The notes under the pieces: generated by a model
The model's database searches: none
What the model was told of the DNA's origin: nothing
What the model saw: only the letters and a program-made list of their open reading frames with translations
Program-made: the position numbers and the translations under genes
Part shown: positions 54,077 through 60,072 of the stretch, piece by piece
Numbering within the stretch: the stretch's first letter is position 1
Layout of the letters: the number at the start of each line of letters is the position of its first letter
From: an uncultured Alphaproteobacteria bacterium
Lineage (GTDB): Bacteria > Pseudomonadota > Alphaproteobacteria > Micavibrionales > Micavibrionaceae
Assembly (NCBI GenBank): GCA_937923625.1
Contig: CALDTV010000012.1
Location: 1 to 60,072, forward strand
DNA: 60,072 nt
Reading direction: 5' to 3'

Positions 54077-55156
54077 GTGACAGCCTTTAAAGATCACATC
54101 TTCATTTTTGATCTTCATAATACCTTGTATGATGAAGTTATTGAATATGGTGGCGCTATGGATGCCGCGATAGATTGTTTTTTCGAACACGCTAAGCAAC
54201 ATAATCAAAGTTTGATAAAAGATGACTTGTACAAATTCATCGCCAAAGGCCACGGTGCGTTGGGGTCTGATTGGGATGAAGATGTGTGGAATTATGTTGC
54301 AACAGAATGCGGTATAAATAATTACGAGGCAATTAAACAAAAAACTATAGATGTTCGGCGTAAAACGAGCGAGCGTCTGACTAAAAAACATGCCTACACA
54401 GACACATTAAAGACAATTCAAACGTTAAAAAAAGACGGCGCGCAAATTTATTTAGCAACCGAAGCAACAGCCAACGCGGCAGCTGATGGCGTTCGTTGGT
54501 TAGGTTTGGATGGTGTTTTTGATGGCGTTTATTCATGGCCTTTTTCCAAACCGTATGAAACATTAAATCATACAAAACAATTATTCTTTCCAAGTGTCTC
54601 CGTTGAAAAAAATATATTTTTACAAAAGCCGCACCCTCATATTTTGGCAACAATTATCTTGGATATTGCAAAAGGCAAAAAGCTTATACCAGAAGACATC
54701 GCCATATCAGATGTTTTTGATACCGTGCTAGACACACGAATAGATATATCAATATTGCTTTCAAAAATTGAAGCCACGCCAAATAATGAACAAGCAATGG
54801 AAACCATTAACGCCATTAAAACGCGGATCACTCTAAAAGACAGCGCTTATAAAACCGATTTAAAAGAATTATGGGGCAAGTGTTATTACGTTGGCGATAG
54901 CTTTTTTAAAGATGGTTTTCTTGCGCGCAATGCTGATTTACCATTTATCCATGCGGCCTATGGTAAAGAAGTGTCCGCAGAAAATCAGGCCCCCTATGAA
55001 AAGGCAAGAGACACGTTATATCGTGTCACGGGCTGGCCAACTTACCTTCTTAAACTCACGCAAGAAGCAGGTCGATTGCCAGAATTAACGGATAAAATAA
55101 CCCCCCATTTTACATGCCATAAAAGCTTTTCCGAATTTGTCATCGAAATAGATTAA
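54077..55156 (+). CDS. HAD-superfamily hydrolase-like protein with DxH motif
   Basis: A 359-residue protein starting at GTG (54077), one base after the HisD-like stop. Motif I reads FIFDLHNTLYDE: the nucleophile is Asp12, but the second aspartate of DxD is His14. Motif II is near YLATEATAN, the lysine is in WPFSKPYETLNHTK, and motif IV is YYVGDSFFKDG (Asp274, Asp279). Between motifs there is a long insertion of about 110 residues. HAD enzymes without the second aspartate include dehalogenases and phosphonatases, so the chemistry may differ from plain phosphatase action. Its role with the two genes upstream is unknown. Confidence 0.8.
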   Translation: MTAFKDHIFIFDLHNTLYDEVIEYGGAMDAAIDCFFEHAKQHNQSLIKDDLYKFIAKGHGALGSDWDEDVWNYVATECGINNYEAIKQKTIDVRRKTSERLTKKHAYTDTLKTIQTLKKDGAQIYLATEATANAAADGVRWLGLDGVFDGVYSWPFSKPYETLNHTKQLFFPSVSVEKNIFLQKPHPHILATIILDIAKGKKLIPEDIAISDVFDTVLDTRIDISILLSKIEATPNNEQAMETINAIKTRITLKDSAYKTDLKELWGKCYYVGDSFFKDGFLARNADLPFIHAAYGKEVSAENQAPYEKARDTLYRVTGWPTYLLKLTQEAGRLPELTDKITPHFTCHKSFSEFVIEID

Positions 55157-55158
55157 AA

Positions 55159-55188
55159 CAAGGCCAACTTACATATATGTCGGCCTTG
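55159..55188. terminator. Bidirectional terminator between HAD gene and DEAD-box gene
   Basis: CAAGGCC (55159-55165) pairs with GGCCTTG (55182-55188), and ACATA/TATGT adds an inner stem. On the minus strand it is followed by TTTT, on the plus strand by a shorter ATTT, suiting the convergent genes on either side. Confidence 0.65.
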
Positions 55189-55219
55189 ATTTAAAACGTG
55201 GTAGTGAGGCACGGACAGT

Positions 55220-56824
55220 TTAAGCCGCTTTGCCATTGCGGTGATTATTACGTTGTTTGTGACCGCCTTTTACGCCTGACTTTGCACTAGTGTTCTTCTT
55301 ACCCTTTGGCCCCTTTGAAAAAGAAGGCTTGCCAGATTTCTTTGAAGCCGTCTTTCTTGACGCGGGCTTATCCCCTGATTTACCAAAAGGTTTTTTATTA
55401 AAAGACTTCTTAGGTTTATCGCCACCTTCAGTTCTATCCGATTTTGAAACATATTTTTTATAAGGTTTTTTTGTACGCGGCTTATCACCGTCTTGACGTT
55501 TATCGCTGTCAAAGCGTTCTTCATTTCTTTGGCCATCTTTCTTAAAAGGCTTTTTGAAATTACGCTTTTGATCGTCACGTTTTTCTTCGTTTGCGTTGGC
55601 GTTATCGCGGCGTGATCGGCTTTGTTTATAGCCGCCCTTTTTAAATTCTGGCTTGCCACTACCAAAATTACCGCCCTTGCCAGAACGTCTCGGCTTTCCT
55701 TTTTTACCAGAAGATTTGCCGCCACCCTCGCTCTTCTTATTGGGATCAAGAAGGCGTTCAATCGCACCCCATTTCATCGCCTCTTGGGGGGAGATAAAGC
55801 AAAGAGCTGAACCTTCCGCGCCTGCCCGCGCCGTCCGTCCCATGCGGTGAATATAATCCTCCGCAACTTGTGGAAGGTCGTGGTTAATCACATGTTCAAT
55901 ATGTGGAACATCCAAACCGCGCGCAGCAATATCCGTAGCAACCAAAATGCGGAATTTTTTATCACGGAAACGTTGCATCACTTTGTCACGATTACGTTGG
56001 CGTAAGTCACCATGAAGCGCATCGGCTTCAAAGCCGTCACGGTTCAAATTCTTCGCCATGCGCTCTGTGCCGTATTTTGTTTTCACAAAGATAATAACGG
56101 AGCCATTGCGATCATAAAGCTGGTTAACCAGCTCCTTATATTTTGCGCCTTGGTCAATGCGGATAATTTCTTGTTTGATTTTTGTGGCAACGACATTTGT
56201 GTCACCCATTTTAATGCGCTCTGGATTGTCCAAATAACGCGAAGACATTTGCACAATTTCTTTTGGCATTGTCGCAGAGAACATTAATGTTTGTTTTTTC
56301 TTCGGCATGAATTTTAAAATGCGGTCAATCTGAACGCCAAAGCCCATATCAAGCATGCGATCAGTTTCATCAAGCACAAGAAAGTTTGCATCATGCAATT
56401 TCATCGTGCCGCGTTCCAAATGGTCATTGATACGCCCAGGCGTACCAACAATAATACGCGGGTTACGACGTAGCTCGTTCATTTGTTTATCCATGGACGC
56501 GCCACCAATAAGAAAAGCCGTGTTGATTTTGCTTTCACGACCAACAAGCTGGGTGATGACATCTAAAACTTGTTTTGCAAGCTCACGTGTTGGCGTTAAA
56601 ATCAGTGCCGATCCACGCTCAGAGTTTAAGATTTTTTCGACAACTGGAATACCAAACGCCGCTGTTTTTCCTGTACCTGTTTGCGCAGATCCAAGAATAT
56701 CGCGTCCATCAAGCGCCAGTGGAATGGCCTTTGCCTGAATCGGGGTTGGTGCTGTATATCCCATTTTTGTTAAGGATTTCATCAACATTGGAGATAGGCC
56801 AAAGCCTTCAAAATTATTTTGCAT
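55220..56824 (-). CDS. DEAD-box RNA helicase with basic low-complexity tail
   Basis: A 534-residue protein. Q motif FEGFGLSPMLMKSLTKMGYT with PTPIQ, motif I AQTGTGKT, motif Ia PTRELAKQ, motif II DETD in VLDETDRMLDMGF, SAT in MFSATMP, and motif VI HRMGRTARAG. Motif II is DETD rather than DEAD. After about residue 365 follows a 170-residue tail of Lys, Arg, Gly and Ser (RRSGKGGNFGSGKPEFKKGG-like), which binds RNA non-specifically in RhlE/CsdA-type proteins. Likely role: ribosome assembly or mRNA turnover in the cold. Confidence 0.92.
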   Translation of the reverse strand: MQNNFEGFGLSPMLMKSLTKMGYTAPTPIQAKAIPLALDGRDILGSAQTGTGKTAAFGIPVVEKILNSERGSALILTPTRELAKQVLDVITQLVGRESKINTAFLIGGASMDKQMNELRRNPRIIVGTPGRINDHLERGTMKLHDANFLVLDETDRMLDMGFGVQIDRILKFMPKKKQTLMFSATMPKEIVQMSSRYLDNPERIKMGDTNVVATKIKQEIIRIDQGAKYKELVNQLYDRNGSVIIFVKTKYGTERMAKNLNRDGFEADALHGDLRQRNRDKVMQRFRDKKFRILVATDIAARGLDVPHIEHVINHDLPQVAEDYIHRMGRTARAGAEGSALCFISPQEAMKWGAIERLLDPNKKSEGGGKSSGKKGKPRRSGKGGNFGSGKPEFKKGGYKQSRSRRDNANANEEKRDDQKRNFKKPFKKDGQRNEERFDSDKRQDGDKPRTKKPYKKYVSKSDRTEGGDKPKKSFNKKPFGKSGDKPASRKTASKKSGKPSFSKGPKGKKNTSAKSGVKGGHKQRNNHRNGKAA

Positions 56825-57302
56825 TATATTTTTCCTTTTCGAACAATCGCCCCTTCACGGCAATGGCAGCGGTGAAGAATTTTCGTTCAGGTTTAAGTGT
56901 CTTTTTTAAACGACACATGAAGCCATTATTGGCGTTTTAAGTGTCATCACGCCATATATGTGAAAACACTTATCAAAATCGCCATACGCTTTTGCTTCAT
57001 TCGCATTTGCCAGTGGGCGACACCTATAAATCTGAACTTGTTCCGAAAAGATGATTTTAAAATCATGCACCCAAGAAATGGATGACTTTCTGTAAGCTCT
57101 TTCTCATAGAGTTGGGCATATATGACAGGCTGAATAGATTCTGTCAAATTTTATTTGCTGAATGAACCTAAAGGTTAATGAAGCCTTAACGCTAAATTTA
57201 TTGCCAAAGGATAAAATATTGCCAAAACGCCCAAATAAGGACAAAAAATCACTTGCTATGCATTTACTGCATAATTGACAGCAAAAAAACTCATTATTTC
57301 GC
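56825..57302. other. Long 5' region upstream of the DEAD-box gene
   Basis: No supported gene. On the minus strand near the helicase start, CTTCAC and GTGAAG form a hairpin at 56854-56879. TTAAGTGTC occurs twice (near 56893 and 56938), and GTGTC/GACAC arms flank an AT-rich loop near 56896-56915. A 66-codon frame at 57147-56947 shows no family features and I leave it out. Helicase mRNAs of this class often have long regulated leaders. Confidence 0.35.
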
Positions 57303-57340
57303 TTGCCTTAACCTAATTTTAGTGTAATATAATATTACAC
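57303..57340 (+). promoter_or_regulatory. Promoter-like TATAAT inside a 19-base palindrome
   Basis: GTGTAATAT (57322-57330), A, ATATTACAC (57332-57340) is a perfect 9-base inverted repeat with a one-base centre. It contains TATAAT (57328-57333). TTGCCT at 57303-57308 is a possible -35 with a 19-base spacer. This is the look of an operator overlapping a promoter. No plus-strand gene follows, only the terminator at 57359. Confidence 0.45.
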
Positions 57341-57358
57341 ACCCTCTATTACCGCTAT

Positions 57359-57399
57359 TGTCCGGAGATCTGATAAAACAGATTTTCGGACATTTTTTT
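57359..57399 (+). terminator. Intrinsic terminator not following any gene
   Basis: TGTCCG (57359-57364) pairs with CGGACA (57387-57392), the inner ATCTG pairs with CAGAT around loop ATAAAA, and T7 follows (57393-57399). The nearest plus-strand gene ends at 55156, more than 2 kb upstream. With the promoter-like element at 57303-57340 it would define a transcript of about 60 nt. Confidence 0.75.
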
Positions 57400-57559
57400 A
57401 TTTTTCATTTGAGGTGATTCTCCACTCTAATACTGCCCCAATATCTGTTCTCATGGAGGCTGGATAAGCAAGCAATTACTCATTAATATCGTTCTGACGA
57501 TAATTGAGCCTCTCTCTGGTGTCGTTTACGCTGTATATTATCGTAAGAAAATAATACTC

Positions 57560-58531
57560 TTAGCCATCGCTAAAATTTACATTAGACGTTTTTAAGTGCA
57601 GATCTCGCTGTGGGAACGGAATTTCAATGTCGTTTTCTTTGAATTTATTCCAAATGCTGAACATAACCTCACTCTTGATGTTACGAAGGCCTTTATTGAT
57701 ATCTTCAATCCAAAAATAAAGGATAAAATTAACGGAGTTATCACCAAAATTATCAAGCCAGCACACGGCTTCTGGTGTTTTGATGGAGCGTTCATGTTCA
57801 TTAACGGCTTCTATCGCTAAGTCACGTGCTAAAGTTATGTCAGCGTTATAAGAAACGCCAAAATTAATTGTCACCCGCGCTTTTTTGTTATTTAACGTCC
57901 AGTTCACCACCTGTTTGATTATAAATTCTTCATTTGGAACAAGGACTTCTTTGCCATCAATGGTCTCAATCAATGTTGCGCGTGATGTCGTTTCAAGAAC
58001 ATAACCAAATGTGCCATCTTCTAATTCTAACAAATCGCCTTTTTTCAACGAGCGTTCAAGTAACAAAATCATGCCACTAACAAAGTTGGAAGCAATTTTC
58101 TGCAATCCAAACCCTAAGCCAATACCAAGTGCTCCGCTCAAAATCGTTAGGCTGGTTAAATCAATGCCTAAGATATTTAGCGTAAACAAGAAGGCGATAA
58201 GGTATATAATAATTTGAAGCACCCTTTGGAATAATGCTTTGTTTGCAATATCCATTTTCTTCATGTTAGCGATACGCTTTTCAGCAAATTCTGAGACAAT
58301 CGCTGTTATCCAAAACACAAAAATAATGAGCAATAATGCCTTTATCGCAATATATAGAGAAATATTGACATCCCCCAAAGACAGGGTGAATTTTTCTGTG
58401 TCTAGATATTTCTTCGCAAGGTCAAAATGCCCTTGCGTCCATAGCCACACGACCCCACCAAGCATCATTAAAATAAGCCATTTTGCAAAAATACCTTTTG
58501 GCTTAAGAATAAAACTCCAGATTTTGTTCAT
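57560..58531 (-). CDS. Small-conductance mechanosensitive channel (MscS family)
   Basis: A 323-residue protein with about four membrane helices (about 17-32, 57-80, 106-125, 130-150). The pore helix region is LSGALGIGLGFGLQKIASNF, followed by the beta domain RSLKKGDLLELEDGTFGYV and GKEVLVPNEEFIIKQVVNW, then the alpha/beta cytoplasmic end. It releases solutes on hypo-osmotic shock. Upstream on the same strand is tRNA-Arg. Confidence 0.94.
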   Translation of the reverse strand: MNKIWSFILKPKGIFAKWLILMMLGGVVWLWTQGHFDLAKKYLDTEKFTLSLGDVNISLYIAIKALLLIIFVFWITAIVSEFAEKRIANMKKMDIANKALFQRVLQIIIYLIAFLFTLNILGIDLTSLTILSGALGIGLGFGLQKIASNFVSGMILLLERSLKKGDLLELEDGTFGYVLETTSRATLIETIDGKEVLVPNEEFIIKQVVNWTLNNKKARVTINFGVSYNADITLARDLAIEAVNEHERSIKTPEAVCWLDNFGDNSVNFILYFWIEDINKGLRNIKSEVMFSIWNKFKENDIEIPFPQRDLHLKTSNVNFSDG

Positions 58532-58562
58532 CTTACGCTTCGTGTTGTTGTTTGTAGGTAAA

Positions 58563-58639
<77 letters not shown>

Positions 58640-58738
58640 ATATATAGAGTGTTTTATCCATCATAAACTTGGATAACAAATGCACTTTAGAATATTCAAG
58701 TATCTTAAGGAATGGATGGTGTTACGCCAAGTGTAAAA

Positions 58739-59038
58739 TTAATCTTCGCTCACAGCTATATATTTAAAATTATCCATGTAGCTGCGTGGGCGGACATTTG
58801 GCTCGCGATTAACCGCAATGCTATATTCCCATCCCTGCCTTTCAGCATGGGCGATAGCTTCTTCTCGGGTTTTGAATTTTAATTTTATTTGCGCCAATGT
58901 GTCATCAGCACTTGTCCAGCCCATAAGCGGTTCAGGAAGGCGCGCAGAGGTTGGAAGTGCTTCCAAAATCCATTGCCCTGTTTTTCCATGCCCTGATTGC
59001 ATAGCGCTTTTTGATGGTTTGTAAATTCGTACTTTCAT
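58739..59038 (-). CDS. NDUFS4-type complex I accessory subunit
   Basis: A 99-residue protein: MKVRIYKPSKSAMQSGHGKT, WILEALPTSARLPEPLMGWT, LKFKTREEAIAHAERQGWEY and RPRSYMDNFKY match the ETC complex I conserved-region family. In Alphaproteobacteria and mitochondria this subunit joins the NADH dehydrogenase matrix arm. The ATG at 59038 is preferred over a TTG two codons earlier. Its presence supports the alphaproteobacterial assignment. Confidence 0.92.
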   Translation of the reverse strand: MKVRIYKPSKSAMQSGHGKTGQWILEALPTSARLPEPLMGWTSADDTLAQIKLKFKTREEAIAHAERQGWEYSIAVNREPNVRPRSYMDNFKYIAVSED

Positions 59039-59070
59039 AATCAAAGATTATACGTACGTGTAAAAAAAAG

Positions 59071-59733
59071 TCACCACTTAAACAGCTTGCGGGCAAAGAA
59101 AGATAATCCCGCGCCAACAACCGCAAAGGGCATGATGTGGTTAATCAACACATGCCCCATATCAGCCATAGGACAGGTCAAACGGAGTCCCATCCAACCT
59201 AGGGCTGAAACAGCCAAAATGTTCATCGCCATAGACCAATAAGGCTGCGTGGTGTGTCCCCGCATGGTGATAATAACGAGCGCGATAATTGGCACAACCT
59301 CCATCAACAGACCTTCTTCGGCGCAATGACCGATATGCAGGCCGCCGTTAAAAACCGACGCCCCCTGCTCTATCATGTTTGCAATAATCCATAGGATAAA
59401 AGTCGCAAATAACGTCACAGGGACGACCTTCATCCATGGGCGACCTATACAATCGGGAAAGCTAAGCCATGAGGACGCTAAGGCTGCCGAAGTAAACATA
59501 AAAAACACGAGTGATGTTTCAAAAAGATAAACGCTATCCGATAATTTATCGGCTAAATCACCGCGAACGCCAATGACACCAACAATAACTGCTAAATAAA
59601 CCAAAGACAGAACAAACCAAACCCCCACATGACGATAAGGACATCTGGGGCATTCTTTTTTTAAGTCATCGGTCAGCTCCCCGATTAAAGCATCAGGAAG
59701 ATCAATGGGTGTTTTTTGGTCAAAGTTACTCAC
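59071..59733 (-). CDS. nrsF: NrsF-family membrane anti-sigma factor (DUF1109)
   Basis: A 220-residue protein with six membrane segments after a short N-terminal cytoplasmic part (1-35). The N-terminus, with the ECPRCPY pair (Cys28, Cys31), would face the sigma factor. Further cysteines are Cys95 (FPDCIGRPW), Cys137 (HCAEEG) and Cys187 (TCPMAD). In Caulobacter a related anti-sigma with conserved cysteines controls SigF under metal and oxidative stress. It starts with GTG overlapping the sigma stop (GTGA), so the two are translated together. Confidence 0.9.
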   Translation of the reverse strand: MSNFDQKTPIDLPDALIGELTDDLKKECPRCPYRHVGVWFVLSLVYLAVIVGVIGVRGDLADKLSDSVYLFETSLVFFMFTSAALASSWLSFPDCIGRPWMKVVPVTLFATFILWIIANMIEQGASVFNGGLHIGHCAEEGLLMEVVPIIALVIITMRGHTTQPYWSMAMNILAVSALGWMGLRLTCPMADMGHVLINHIMPFAVVGAGLSFFARKLFKW

Positions 59734-60072
59734 TTCAAAATACCTTGTAATTTTTTCATTGTTCGATGCGCGGAGACTTTGACCGCGCTTTCTTTCATAT
59801 CTAGCTCATTCGCCACTTCTTTGGCCGAATATCCTTCAATTTTAATCATGCGAAAGATGCGTTGCTGTTGATCGGGAAAAGCGGCAAGTGCCTCTTCTAT
59901 ATCTTTTAATTCGCCTGCATGGGCACTATTGGTTACATTTGCGGCTAAATATTCTGGATTATCATCAATAGTGGCGGTTTTATCGTCGCGTTGCGCATAA
60001 TGCTTGCGTAAAAAGTCCGTACGGCGAAAGTTAATGATTGCCATCAGCCAAGGCTTAAACGGTCTGTCACCG
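59730..60072 (-). CDS. ECF sigma factor, C-terminal part
   Basis: The gene enters from the right window edge. Visible are GDRPFKPWLMAIINFRR, the end of region 2, a linker, and region 4 with LAAFPDQQQRIFRMIKIEGY and SAKEVANELDMKESAVKVSA (helix-turn-helix). The beginning of region 2 is missing. It is paired with the NrsF anti-sigma, so it presumably drives a stress regulon under membrane-signal control, in the manner of Caulobacter SigF. Confidence 0.93.
   Translation of the reverse strand, partial: GDRPFKPWLMAIINFRRTDFLRKHYAQRDDKTATIDDNPEYLAANVTNSAHAGELKDIEEALAAFPDQQQRIFRMIKIEGYSAKEVANELDMKESAVKVSAHRTMKKLQGILK

Noticed and set aside
56947-57147. 66-codon minus-strand frame upstream of the DEAD-box helicase
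   Set aside because: No ribosome binding site, no family likeness, and it lies in what looks like a leader region.

Overview
The window looks like a chromosomal segment of an alphaproteobacterium of moderate GC content. By eye it is AT-richer than Caulobacter or Rhodospirillum, but I did not measure this. The assignment rests on several markers: a CcrM-type GANTC methyltransferase, PopZ next to valS and tolC, the split b/b' F-type ATP synthase set in the order atpI-B-E-F'-F, an NDUFS4-type complex I accessory subunit, an ECF sigma/NrsF pair, bL31 without zinc cysteines, and a 6S RNA locus between zapA and the 5-formyltetrahydrofolate cyclo-ligase gene. A Micavibrio-like or deep Rhodospirillales-like lineage is a guess. 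No phage, integrase, intact insertion sequence or CRISPR array is visible.

Layout. 1-7.2 kb: ccrM (partial), folB, a secreted unknown, mutY facing a DUF721 gene, efp, a SuhB-type phosphatase, an OmpA-like protein and a DsbA-like thiol oxidoreductase. 7.2-13.4 kb: smc and the F0 ATP synthase operon. 13.4-20.9 kb: proA, nadD, a short promoter-terminator unit, rsfS (apparently with a non-canonical start), rlmH, an EnvC-like activator, a CtpA protease, a YibQ-type protein and rppH. 21.0-30.2 kb, minus strand: yebC, then one tightly overlapped ruvC-ruvA-ruvB-ybgC-tolQRAB string into which a LysE-type exporter and three tandem YgjV-type membrane proteins are inserted. 30.2-32.6 kb: a YmdB-type phosphoesterase, the cyclo-ligase gene, 6S RNA, zapA and a DUF4164 protein. 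32.8-38.2 kb: transketolase, a GxxExxY protein gene bounded by inverted repeats, gap, a class I aldolase, a membrane-anchored EndoU nuclease and a cysteine-rich secreted protein. 38.3-46.6 kb: epmA, rpmE, an unknown, valS, another unknown, popZ, tolC and a PCMT-like methyltransferase. 46.8-58.6 kb, more accessory: three tRNAs, an S41 lipoprotein, a seven-repeat propeller protein with a type I secretion tail, a kinase-like/HisD-like/HAD operon, a DEAD-box helicase and an MscS channel. 58.7-60.1 kb: NDUFS4, NrsF and an ECF sigma factor cut by the window edge.

How genes work together. EF-P carries a lysine at the modified position and the window also holds epmA, its beta-lysylation ligase. The rsfS-rlmH-envC-ctpA-yibQ-rppH block joins ribosome maturation, septal wall hydrolase control and RNA decapping. 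The ruv-tol string links Holliday junction processing to the Tol-Pal envelope system. tkt, gap and the aldolase form a sugar-phosphate cluster, with no pgk between gap and the aldolase.

The most unusual items are: the GxxExxY cassette, whose left repeat arm supplies the last codons and stop of tkt; the 51.4-55.2 kb operon, in which a HisD-like enzyme has lost conserved metal and active-site residues and the HAD protein has DxH instead of DxD; the triple YgjV insertion; the free-standing EndoU nuclease; and rsfS, which has no in-frame ATG, GTG or TTG at its expected start.
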